Shown here: in pieces, positions 56,652 to 64,000 of the stretch
How the letters are laid out: every line of letters starts with the position of its first letter
Position numbering within the stretch: position 1 is the stretch's first letter
Source of the DNA: Paenacidovorax monticola
Lineage (GTDB): Bacteria > Pseudomonadota > Gammaproteobacteria > Burkholderiales > Burkholderiaceae_C
NCBI RefSeq assembly: GCF_014489595.1
Contig: NZ_CP060790.1
Coordinates: 1,240,001 to 1,304,000 of the forward strand
Direction: 5' to 3'
Length of the DNA: 64,000 bases
Translations under genes and position numbers: made by a program
The notes under the pieces: generated by a model
Database searches by the model: none
What the model was told of the DNA's origin: nothing
The model's input: only the letters and a program-made list of their open reading frames with translations

Positions 56652-57017
56652 ATGCCACACGAGCGCCGCCATTTCGTCCGAGTCCAGTTCGACACGCCGG
56701 CCCAGTTGACGTCGGCCCACGGCCTGCTGACCGCGCAGGTGCTCGACCTGTCGCTCAAGGGCGCCCTGCTGCTCACCTCCGAGCCCGCGCCCCTCGCCAT
56801 GGGCGCGCTGTGCCAGCTCACGGTGCCGCTCGCGGACCACAACCACATCGCCATGTCGGCCGAGGTGGCCCATGCCGAGGGCCACCACACAGGACTGCGC
56901 TGCCGCGCCATCGACCTCGACAGCGTGACGCACCTGCGCCGCCTCATCGAGCTGCAGCTGGGCGACCCCGCCCTGCTCGAACGCGACCTGGCCGAGTTGA
57001 TGGCCCAGAACCGGTAA
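56652..57017 (+). CDS. PilZ-domain protein, probable c-di-GMP binding
   Basis: 121-residue single PilZ domain. The c-di-GMP-binding motifs are present: RxxxR as R6-HFV-R10 in ERRHFVRV and DLSLKGALL (D/NxSxxG) about 25 residues later. ATG 56652. Lies between dedA and a minus-strand acyl-CoA ligase; no motility gene nearby, so its target is unknown. Confidence 0.87.
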   Translation: MPHERRHFVRVQFDTPAQLTSAHGLLTAQVLDLSLKGALLLTSEPAPLAMGALCQLTVPLADHNHIAMSAEVAHAEGHHTGLRCRAIDLDSVTHLRRLIELQLGDPALLERDLAELMAQNR

Positions 57018-57022
57018 GGCGC

Positions 57023-58716
57023 CTACGCGGCCGCGCCCTCCGCCTCCTGCAGCGCGCGCCACATGACCTTGCCGCTGCCGCTCTTGGGCAGCGCATCGGC
57101 GAACTGCACGATGCGCGGCACCTTGTACACGGCCATGTTGTCGCGGCACCAGGCGATGATGTCCTCCTCGCTCACCTGCCCCTTGTGGCTGGCGCGCAGC
57201 ACCACGACGGCCTTTACGGTCTCGCCCCGGTAGCTGTCCTTGGCGGCGATGATGCAGGCCTCCTGGATCGCGGGGTGGCGGAACATGAGCGCCTCCACCT
57301 CGGCGGGCCAGACCTTGAAGCCGCTCGCGTTGATCATGCGCTTGAGCCGGTCGGTGATGAAGAAGTAGCCCTCCGCATCCACGCGCCCCAGGTCGCCCGT
57401 GCGGAAGAAGCGCTTGCCCTCGAACTCGATGAAGGCAGAGGCCGTGGCGTCGGGCCGCTTCCAGTAGCCCTCGAACACCTCGGGGCCGTGCACGATGATC
57501 TCGCCCTGCTCTCCCACGGGCATCTCGCTCAGCGTGTCGGGGTCGATCACCCGCGCATCCGTGCTCATGAACGGAATGCCCAGGCACTGCTGCTTGGGCG
57601 CGTCGGGCGGGTTGGTGTGCGATGGAGCCGCCGTTTCCGTGAGGCCGTAGCCCTCGGCATAGCGCAGCCCGTACTGCTCCAGCAGGCGCTGGGCCACGGC
57701 CTGCGGCATGGCCGCGCCGCCGCCGCCGATGTAGACCAGGCTCGACAGGTCGTACTGCGCGAAGTCCGGGCTCGCCATGAGGTCGATGATCATGGTCGGG
57801 ATGTTGGTCCAGTTCGTCACCCGGTAGCGCGAGATCAGCCGCCCCGCCAGGTCGCGCTCCCAGCGCGGCATGATGACCAGCGTGGCCCCGCGTAGATGGA
57901 CGCGTGCATCACGCTCACCATGCCCGTGATGTGGAACATGGGCACCACGGCCAGCGTCACGTTCTCGGCGGTGGCGTTGCCCCACAGCGCGCTGGCCACG
58001 GCGTTGTGCATGATGCTGCGGTGCAGGTGCATGCAGCCCTTGGGCAGGCCCGTGGTGCCGCTGGTGTAGGGCAGCAGGGCCAGGTCGTTCGTGTCCACCT
58101 CCAGGGCGGGCGGCGCATCGGCGCAGGCCAGCGCGTCGGCCCAGGCGTGGGCCTGCCCTCCCGCGAGCGCGGGCAGCGCATGGCGCGTGCACAGCCAGGC
58201 GCGCCAGGCCTCGGGCGGCGCGTCGGGACCGCCTACGCCGGTATCGAACGCGTCGCTGAACTGCGTCACGATCAGGTGGCGCAGGCGCTGCTCCGGCTCC
58301 AGCGCGTCGCTGGCCCGGGCCAGCTCGGGTGCGAGGTCGCCCGTGGTGATCGCCACGCGCGTGTCGGGGTCGGTGATGTAGTGCTTGAGCTCCTCGGCCC
58401 GGTTCATGGGGTTCACGGGCACGACCACGGCATTGGCGCGCAGGATCGCGAAATGCGCCAGCACGAGCTGGGGACAGTTCTGCATGCACAGCACCACGCG
58501 GTCGCCCCGGCGCACGCCCAGCGCGTGCAGCCGTGCGGCCAGCCGCTCGGCGCCATCGGCCAGCGCCCGGTAGCTCAGGCTCTGGCCAAAGAAGACCAGC
58601 GCGGCCTTGTCCGGGTAGCGGCGCGCGTTGGTGGCGAGGTTGTCCCACAGCGAAGTGGCGGGCGTGGTGATCGAGTGCGGAAGGCGGCGGGGCCAGAAGG
58701 AATGGTGGGGGCGCAT
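57023..58716 (-). pseudogene. AMP-dependent acyl-CoA ligase with a -1 frameshift
   Basis: Adenylate-forming acid:CoA ligase, about 564 residues, of the medium/long-chain fatty-acid group. LLPYTSGTTGLPKGCMHLHR, GYGLTETAAPSHTNPP, FFRTGDLGRVDAEGYFFITD and the Lys of KSGSGKVMWRAL are present. The frame from ATG 58716 breaks at the CCCC run 57886-57889; one more C joins HASIYAG to ATLVIMPRWERD. It is probably intact in the organism. It ends five bases from the PilZ gene stop on the other strand. Confidence 0.85.
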
Positions 58717-58837
58717 GGGTGGTCTGGTGGTGCGATCCTCCAAGCCTAGGCGCGCCGCCCCGCCCGGCATTGGGGATGCCACTGAGAGCCGGTCGCCTAG
58801 GCGACGCCGGGCAAGGCCCGTGGCGGCCCTGGGTGCG

Positions 58838-59872
58838 TCAGGGGCTGGCGCAGGAGTCGTCCAGCCCCGCCATGCCAGCGAGCTTCTGCAGGCGGGAGCG
58901 GTTGTCCATGCAGGCCTGGCGCTGGGCCTCCACGGCCTTCTGCTGCGCCACGCGCGTGGCCTGGGCGCGCTCGGCCTGCAGTTGGGCGACACGTTCGCGG
59001 ATCTGCGGCATGGCGGCCAGGGCGGCCTTCTCGCCCTCCACGATGGCGTTGGCCCGCTGGCTGAACTCGGCCGGTCCCATGTCGAGGACCTTGGGGCGCA
59101 CGACGACATCGGCGCGCGCCAGCTCGGCCTGGCCCAGCTTCTGGCCCATGATGGCGATGGACTGGCCCAGCGTGCCCAGCAGGTCGGCCGGCGACTGGCC
59201 CCGGGCCTTGTTGGAGATGTCCACGGCGATCACCACGTCGGCGCCCAGCTGGCGCGCCGCATCCACGGGCACGGGGCTCACGATGCCGCCGTCCACGAAG
59301 TGGTACTTGCCGATGGTCACGGGCTGGAACACGCCCGGTACGCTGCTGGAGGCGCGCACAGCCTGGCCCGTGTTGCCGCGCGCGAACACGGTGCGCTCGC
59401 CGTCCTCGAGCCGCGTGGCCACGGCCACGAAGGGCTTGGCGAGCTGCTCCAGGGGCTTGCGGCGCACCTGCTCGTTCACGTAGTCCTCCAGCTTCTGGCC
59501 CTGCACCAGCCCGCCGGACGAGAGCTGCAGGTCGCGGATCTTGGTTTCGTCCAGCGCCACGGCCTTTTCCTGCAACTCGAAGGCATTCATGCCGCTGGCG
59601 TACAGCGCGCCCACCACGCTGCCCGCGCTGGTGCCCGCCACCACGGCGGGCGCAAAGCCGTTGGCCTCCAGCATCTTGATCACGCCGATATGGGCGAAGC
59701 CCTTGGCTGCACCGCCGCCCAGGGCGATGCCGATCTTGACGGGAGGGGCGGCCGGTGCCGTCGTGGCGGCCTCGGGGGGCGCGGCAGGCTTGGCCGGCGG
59801 GTTGCTGCCGCACGCGGCCAGGCCCGCCAGGCCCAGACACGCCAGAGAGCGCAAAAAGACTTGCAAGCGCAT
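58838..59872 (-). CDS. Patatin-like phospholipase, lipoprotein
   Basis: 344-residue patatin family (RssA-like) protein. An N-terminal lipobox LAAC (MRLQVFLRSLACLGLAGLAAC) marks it as a lipoprotein; the patatin motifs are IGIALGGGAAKGFAHIG, GTSAGSVVG (catalytic Ser) and DGGIVSPVPV (catalytic Asp). Start ATG 59872 is preferred to 59893, because a -10 (TATACT on the minus strand at 59905-59910) lies too close to the latter. Likely membrane-anchored lipase or regulator; substrate unknown. The C-terminal tail is Ala/Gln-rich and coiled. Confidence 0.85.
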   Translation of the reverse strand: MRLQVFLRSLACLGLAGLAACGSNPPAKPAAPPEAATTAPAAPPVKIGIALGGGAAKGFAHIGVIKMLEANGFAPAVVAGTSAGSVVGALYASGMNAFELQEKAVALDETKIRDLQLSSGGLVQGQKLEDYVNEQVRRKPLEQLAKPFVAVATRLEDGERTVFARGNTGQAVRASSSVPGVFQPVTIGKYHFVDGGIVSPVPVDAARQLGADVVIAVDISNKARGQSPADLLGTLGQSIAIMGQKLGQAELARADVVVRPKVLDMGPAEFSQRANAIVEGEKAALAAMPQIRERVAQLQAERAQATRVAQQKAVEAQRQACMDNRSRLQKLAGMAGLDDSCASP

Positions 59873-60128
59873 GCCAGAAGATCCTGTGGTCATCAGGGCG
59901 GGGGAGTATAGCGGCAGCCCGCGCCCCTGCTGTAAGCGATGTTTTCGCCCCCTCCGGGCCCGCGATTGACCCGCCGCCGCGGCCCGCCTAAGATGCCGCA
60001 CTTCGCGGTGCAAGCCGCGCCCGGACCCGCGGGAAGGGTTGAACCCACTTGCCTTTGTTCGCTGAATCACCGGCCCCTTTGTGCAGCCGTATTTGCGGGT
60101 CATCGGCTTTCCATGCACGGAGGTCCCT

Positions 60129-61778
60129 GTGAAACGCATGCCCCCCCGGCCCGACCTGGGCCATCTCAAGAAACAGGCCAAGGAATTGCTGGCGCAGTAC
60201 CGCGACGGCACCCCGGCCGCGCTCGCCCGGCTCCGCGAAGCCTTGCCCGCCGCCCGGGGCCGCGCGGACTCCGCCATCGCCGCGCTCGGCCTGCGCCTGC
60301 ACGACGCGCAATCGTGCATCGCCCGCGAATACGGCTTCGCCTCGTGGGCCGATCTGCAGGGCTTTGTCCTCGCGCGCCAGGCGCATGCGGCCGATCCCGC
60401 GCGGGCCGTACTCCAGTGGCTCGGCCTCGTCTACGCGGGCGACATCGCGGGCGGCACCCACCGCGCCCGGCCCACGGTGGCGGCACGGCTGCTCGCCGAG
60501 AACCCGGGCCTGCCGGGGGGTGACCCCTGGCTGGCCTGCGCGGTGGGCGACGAGGCGGCGCTGCGCCAGGCCATTGCCCGCGATCCCGCCTGGGTGCACC
60601 GGGCTGGCGGACCGCTCGGCCTGCCGCCACTCGTGGCCGTGACCCACTCGGGCCTGCTGCGCCTCGCGCCTTTCGGCGAACGCCTGCGCGCCTGCGCCCG
60701 GCTGCTGATCGCGGCCGGCGCGGCCCCCGACCAGTCGGTGGGCAGCCGCTGGCCGCCCGCCACCCTGGCCACCCCTTCGCAGGGCGAGCGGCTGTCCGCG
60801 CTCTACGGCGCGGCCGGGCAGAACCACGATGCACCGCTCACGCGGCTGCTGCTTGAAGCCGGGGCCGACCCCAACGACGGCGAATCGCTCTACCACGCGC
60901 TCGAAAGCGCCGACTGCACCCGGCTGCTGCTGGAGGCCGGCGCACGCCCCGGTGGCACCAACGCGCTGCTCCGCGCGCTGGACCTGGACGACGCCGGGGC
61001 GCTGCGGCTGCTGCTGGCGCATGGTGCGGACCCGAACGAGGCGGGCGGCGGCGCCCTGGCCGCCGCATGGCCCACCCCCCTGCTCTGGGCCATCCGCCGC
61101 CGGCGCTCGCCCGCGCACATCGAGGCCCTGCTGGCCGCCGGCGCCGACCCCACGGCCACCAGCCCCGACGGTGCCAGCGCCGCCACACTGGCCCTGCGCT
61201 ACGGGCTGCCCGAGGTCGCCCGGCTGCTGCGGCGCGAAGGCAGTGGCACGCCCCCGCCGCCGGCGGAGGCCTTCACCGCCGCCTGCGCCTGCGGCGACGA
61301 GGCCGCCGCGCGCGCGGTGCTGGCGCAGCACCCGGGCGTGCTGGGCACGCTCGCCCCGGCGCAGCTGCGGCAGTTGCCTGAACTCGCGGCGCAGGGCTGC
61401 GGCGAGGCCGTGCGGCTCATGGTCCGCCTGGGTTGGCCCATTGCCACGCCGGGCGGCGACTGGGAGGCATCGGCGCTCAACCAGGCCGTGTTCCGGGGCG
61501 ACGCCGCCCTCGCCCGCTTTCTGCTGGAGCATGGCGCGCACTGGAGCGAGCGGCACGGCCATGGCGACAACGTGATCGGCACCCTCTCGTGGGCCTCGCT
61601 CAACGCCCCCGTGGAGGGCGGCGACTGGCTGGGCTGCGCCGAGGCGCTGGCCGCCCACGGCCTGCCCTCCGCTCGGCCGGACCCGCAGGGCGCCACCAGC
61701 GTGCTGCTGGACGGGCGGCGCGTGGCGTTCTCCGAGGAGGTGGCCGATGGCCTCCTCGCGGCGGCCACCTTGGGTTGA
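60129..61778 (+). CDS. Ankyrin-repeat protein
   Basis: 549-residue protein with several ankyrin repeats (for example ALRLLLAHGADPNEAGG, HIEALLAAGADPTATSP, LARFLLEHGAHWSERHG). The N-terminus PRPDLGHLKKQAKELLAQYR and the block YGFASWADLQGFV are a module often fused to such repeats in bacteria. Start GTG 60129 follows GGAGG at 60119-60123. No signal peptide. The 256-base gap before it (59873-60128) contains the patatin promoter and no gene. Role unknown; protein interaction is likely. Confidence 0.82.
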   Translation: MKRMPPRPDLGHLKKQAKELLAQYRDGTPAALARLREALPAARGRADSAIAALGLRLHDAQSCIAREYGFASWADLQGFVLARQAHAADPARAVLQWLGLVYAGDIAGGTHRARPTVAARLLAENPGLPGGDPWLACAVGDEAALRQAIARDPAWVHRAGGPLGLPPLVAVTHSGLLRLAPFGERLRACARLLIAAGAAPDQSVGSRWPPATLATPSQGERLSALYGAAGQNHDAPLTRLLLEAGADPNDGESLYHALESADCTRLLLEAGARPGGTNALLRALDLDDAGALRLLLAHGADPNEAGGGALAAAWPTPLLWAIRRRRSPAHIEALLAAGADPTATSPDGASAATLALRYGLPEVARLLRREGSGTPPPPAEAFTAACACGDEAAARAVLAQHPGVLGTLAPAQLRQLPELAAQGCGEAVRLMVRLGWPIATPGGDWEASALNQAVFRGDAALARFLLEHGAHWSERHGHGDNVIGTLSWASLNAPVEGGDWLGCAEALAAHGLPSARPDPQGATSVLLDGRRVAFSEEVADGLLAAATLG

Positions 61779-61817
61779 CGCCTGGATCGCGGGCGTGCCG
61801 GTTCCCGTGAATTGCCC

Positions 61818-61926
61818 TAGAATCGTTGGCGTGGGGACTTGAGCGGTCTCCCCGCCATCAAGGGCAGTACCTGCCCCAAGTGCTGCTCCTGTGCATGGGC
61901 CGTCCGCGCCCAGATGGGAGTTCAAC
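61818..61926 (+). promoter_or_regulatory. Structured 5' leader of the chromate transporter gene
   Basis: TAGAAT at 61818-61823 looks like a -10, so transcription would begin near 61828. There starts a 12-bp-class hairpin: TGGCGTGGGGAC (61827-61838) pairs with GTCTCCCCGCCA (61846-61857) around TTGAGCG, with one mismatch. A second hairpin GGGCAG-TAC-CTGCCC (61862-61876) and a third TGGGC/GCCCA (61896-61912) follow. GCTCCT at 61884-61889 could mask the ribosome site GGGAG (61916-61920). The pattern suggests translational control. I recall a bioinformatic 'chrB' RNA motif near chromate genes, but I cannot test whether this is it. Confidence 0.55.
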
Positions 61927-63120
61927 TTGTCATCCACCCCTTCTCCGTCCACCTCCACGGCCCCCTCGTCGCCGGGCTATGCGCTGTGGCACCTGGTGCG
62001 CTACATGCTGGGCCTGGGCACCTGGGGCTTCGGCGGCCCCGTGGCCCTGGTCGGCTACATGTACCGCGACCTGGTGGAGCAGCGCCACTGGATCTCCGAG
62101 AGCGACTACAAGGAGGGCCTGGCCCTGGCCCAGCTCATGCCCGGGCCCCTGGCCGCGCAGCTGGCCATCTACCTGGGCTATGTGCACTACCGCATCCTGG
62201 GCGCCACCCTGGTGGGCCTGGCCTTCGTGCTGCCCTCGTTCTGCATGGTGGTGGCGCTGGGCGCGGCCTATGCCGCCTTCGGCGGCATAGGCTGGATGCA
62301 GTCGGTGTTCTACGGCGTGGGGGCCTCGGTGATCGGCATCATCGCCCTGAGCGCCTACAAGCTCACCACCAAAAATATCGGCCGCGACCGGCTGCTGTGG
62401 GTCATCTTTCTCGTGAGCGCCACGGTCACGGTGCTCACGCAGTCCGAAGTGGTCTGGCTGTTCCTGGGCGCGGGCGTGCTGGTGTGGTTCTGGCGGGCGC
62501 CGCCGGCCTGGGTGCGGCACGGCGGCGTGCGCGGCATGGCCGCCCCGCTGTGGGCCTTCTTCACCCTCGAAACCCTCGACTGGCACAGGCTGGCCCAGGT
62601 CGGCACCTACTTCGCCTATGCAGGCAGCTTCGTGTTCGGCAGCGGGCTCGCCATCGTGCCGTTCCTGTACAGCGGCGTGGTCAAGGAGTACGGCTGGCTC
62701 ACCGACCGGCAGTTCGTGGATGCCGTGGCCGTGGCCATGATCACGCCGGGGCCCGTGGTCATCACCACGGGATTCATCGGCTACCTGGTCTCGGGGTTCT
62801 GGGGCGCCGTCGTCGCGGCCCTGGCCACCTTTCTGCCTTGCTATCTGTTCACCGTGATCCCCGCGCCCTACTTCAAGAAGTACGGCAAGCGGCCCGCGAT
62901 CATTGCCTTCGTGGACGGGGTGACGGCAGCGGCCATCGGAGCCATCACGGGCGCCGTGGCCGTCATCGGCCAGCGCTCCATCACCGATGGCGTGACGGCG
63001 CTGCTGGCCGTCGCCACGGCCGCCGTGCTGTGGAAGTTCAAGAAGCTGCCCGAGCCCGTGGTCGTGCTGGCAGCGGCCTTGGCAGGGCTGCTGCTCTACC
63101 CGCTGGCGCACCCGGCATGA
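61927..63120 (+). CDS. chrA: Chromate transporter (CHR family, two-domain)
   Basis: 397-residue inner-membrane CHR-family exporter with two homologous halves, each beginning with an FGGPVALVGYMYRDLVEQRH-type or FVFGSGLAIVPFLYSGVVKE segment and containing LAQLMPGPLAAQ or AVAMITPGPVVITTGFIG. It exports chromate driven by the membrane potential. The start is TTG 61927, the only codon properly spaced after GGGAG (61916-61920); the first residues are Ser/Thr/Pro-rich. It precedes a ChrB-like gene by 59 bases. Confidence 0.9.
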   Translation: MSSTPSPSTSTAPSSPGYALWHLVRYMLGLGTWGFGGPVALVGYMYRDLVEQRHWISESDYKEGLALAQLMPGPLAAQLAIYLGYVHYRILGATLVGLAFVLPSFCMVVALGAAYAAFGGIGWMQSVFYGVGASVIGIIALSAYKLTTKNIGRDRLLWVIFLVSATVTVLTQSEVVWLFLGAGVLVWFWRAPPAWVRHGGVRGMAAPLWAFFTLETLDWHRLAQVGTYFAYAGSFVFGSGLAIVPFLYSGVVKEYGWLTDRQFVDAVAVAMITPGPVVITTGFIGYLVSGFWGAVVAALATFLPCYLFTVIPAPYFKKYGKRPAIIAFVDGVTAAAIGAITGAVAVIGQRSITDGVTALLAVATAAVLWKFKKLPEPVVVLAAALAGLLLYPLAHPA

Positions 63121-63179
63121 GCCACCTGGAACGCCAGCTCGCATCCCAGCCGCACCACTCCACCGATAAGGAGGCCACC

Positions 63180-63632
63180 ATGCAATGGATCACACGCGAA
63201 CGCCCCAAAATCGACCGCATCGCCTGCCCATGGCTGGTCAGGCGCTTCATCGACCAGGGCGCGGAGTTCCTCTACGTACCGCCTGCCGACGTGCTGCGCA
63301 TTGCCCGCGAGACGGGCGCCATCCCCTACGACATTCCCGGGGTGGAGCTGTCCCATGCCGGCGATCTGTGCAGCTTCGATGCGTTTCTCGCCAGGTACGG
63401 CCTGCGCGACCCCGCGCTGGACCAGATGGCCGTGATCGTGCGCGGCGCGGACACCTCGCGGCTCGACCTCGCGCCCCAGTCGGCAGGGCTGTATGCCCTG
63501 TCGTTGGGCCTGTCCAGGACCTTCGCCGACGACCAGGAAATGCTGCGGCATGGCCTGGTGATGTACGACGCACTCTATGCCTGGTGCCGGGACTGCCAGA
63601 CGGAAACGCACCGCTGGCCCCCTGCGATGTAG
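63180..63632 (+). CDS. ChrB C-terminal-domain protein (chromate resistance-associated)
   Basis: 150-residue protein equal to the C-terminal half of ChrB: MQWITRERPKIDRIACPWLV, RRFIDQGAEFLYVPP, and FDAFLARYGLRDPALDQMAV. The N-terminal ChrB regulatory domain is absent. ATG 63180 is preceded by AAGGAGG (63168-63174). Being co-directional and 59 bases after chrA, it very likely shares its transcript. The function is unknown but this domain often accompanies chromate resistance. Confidence 0.87.
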   Translation: MQWITRERPKIDRIACPWLVRRFIDQGAEFLYVPPADVLRIARETGAIPYDIPGVELSHAGDLCSFDAFLARYGLRDPALDQMAVIVRGADTSRLDLAPQSAGLYALSLGLSRTFADDQEMLRHGLVMYDALYAWCRDCQTETHRWPPAM

Positions 63633-63646
63633 CGCAGCAGGCAAGA

Positions 63647-64000
63647 ATGGACACCATGACCCGTTCCATCGCACATCTCCCGGCACTGCGTGGCGGCCTG
63701 CTGGCCCTGCTCGCGGCGGCGCTGTTCGGCGTGAGCACGCCGCTGGTGCAGAAGCTGGGCCTGGGCCTCGGCCCCTTCACGACGGCCGCGCTGCTCTATG
63801 CCGGAGCCGCCTGCATCGGCGCGCTGTTGCGCCAGCCCGTGGAGAAGGAAGCGCGCGTGCGGCGCTCGGACCTGTCGCGCCTGCTGGCCGTGGCGCTCTT
63901 CGGCGCCGTGATTGGCCCCGTGGCCTTGGCCTGGGGCCTGCAGCGCACGAGCGGCACGGGGGCCTCGCTGATGCTGACCCTGGAGGCGCTGTTCACCGCC
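63647..64000 (+). CDS. EamA-family DMT transporter (partial, 3' end off window)
   Basis: N-terminal 118 codons of a DMT transporter: RGGLLALLAAALFGVSTPLV, LYAGAACIGALL and GPVALAWGLQRTSGTGASLM are the first helices. ATG 63647 is used; 63656 is the alternative (both in frame). It continues the chrA/ChrB direction 14 bases on, so it may be in that operon. Confidence 0.85.
   Translation, partial: MDTMTRSIAHLPALRGGLLALLAAALFGVSTPLVQKLGLGLGPFTTAALLYAGAACIGALLRQPVEKEARVRRSDLSRLLAVALFGAVIGPVALAWGLQRTSGTGASLMLTLEALFTA

Noticed and set aside
59988..61958. A 656-codon frame antisense to the ankyrin gene
   Set aside because: Shadow frame; the plus-strand ankyrin repeats with a ribosome site explain the region.

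Overview
The window is chromosomal DNA from a high-GC betaproteobacterium, most likely a member of the Comamonadaceae (Acidovorax, Alicycliphilus, Comamonas or Delftia type). The reasons are: seven Bug/TctC-type periplasmic receptors in 64 kb; a 4-hydroxybenzoate and protocatechuate 4,5-cleavage gene set laid out like the pmd genes of Comamonas; a bktB-type thiolase; a Lys/Ala-tailed HU protein; and scattered copies of a short intergenic repeat that I recognise from this family. I see no rRNA, tRNA, CRISPR, insertion sequence or phage gene. Almost all the DNA is coding, and high GC leaves very long antisense frames open; these were left out.

Layout. 1-5032 (minus) is a catabolic operon of three Bug receptors, a LigI-like amidohydrolase, an RraA/CHA-aldolase-like protein and a 2-hydroxyacid dehydrogenase, with a divergent IclR regulator. 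6088-9511 holds an AhpD-like protein, an unknown secreted protein, a thioesterase, a DMT transporter and an SDR. 9653-11353 is ETF:ubiquinone oxidoreductase. 11521-14263 is a three-gene ABC importer. 14394-16349 is lysP with a convergent Lrp regulator. 16568-18187 is an acyl-CoA ligase. 18305-23101 is the glycine cleavage operon gcvT-gcvH-gcvP behind a tandem glycine riboswitch. 23215-30554 carries an FKBP isomerase, a MerR/MFS pair, a hybrid sensor kinase, a pseudouridine synthase and a divergent EamA/MarR pair with two operators. 30599-34927 carries an SDR, bktB, another Bug receptor, bacteriohemerythrin and a universal stress protein.

35019-44948 contains a 2OG-Fe dioxygenase, pobA with a divergent IclR regulator, a LysR/Bug pair, and a module of class I fumarase, Bug receptor and CMLE-like lyase divergent from a GntR regulator with a perfect 20-bp operator. 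45002-47882 holds small enzymes and HU. 47960-54724 is the protocatechuate 4,5-cleavage operon (ModA-like gene, pmdE, pmdF, Bug, pmdD, pmdA, pmdB, pmdC). 54875-61778 has a His-rich secreted protein, a DedA-rhodanese fusion, a PilZ protein, an acyl-CoA ligase, a patatin lipoprotein and an ankyrin protein. 61927-63632 encodes a chromate transporter with a structured 5' leader and a ChrB-like protein. A DMT transporter runs off the right edge.

How the genes work together. PobA makes protocatechuate from 4-hydroxybenzoate, and the pmd enzymes carry it to pyruvate and oxaloacetate. Several receptor-plus-enzyme modules look like separate carboxylate-scavenging units, each with its own local regulator. 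Seven genes carry what looks like a single missing base in a run of 4-6 C/G. This uniform pattern points to homopolymer undercalls in the sequence rather than seven real pseudogenes, so these genes should be read as probably intact. The observations most worth following up are the chrA leader RNA, the lyase/fumarase/Bug module, the non-secreted ModA-like gene at the head of the pmd operon, and a Bug signal peptide encoded by a dispersed repeat.
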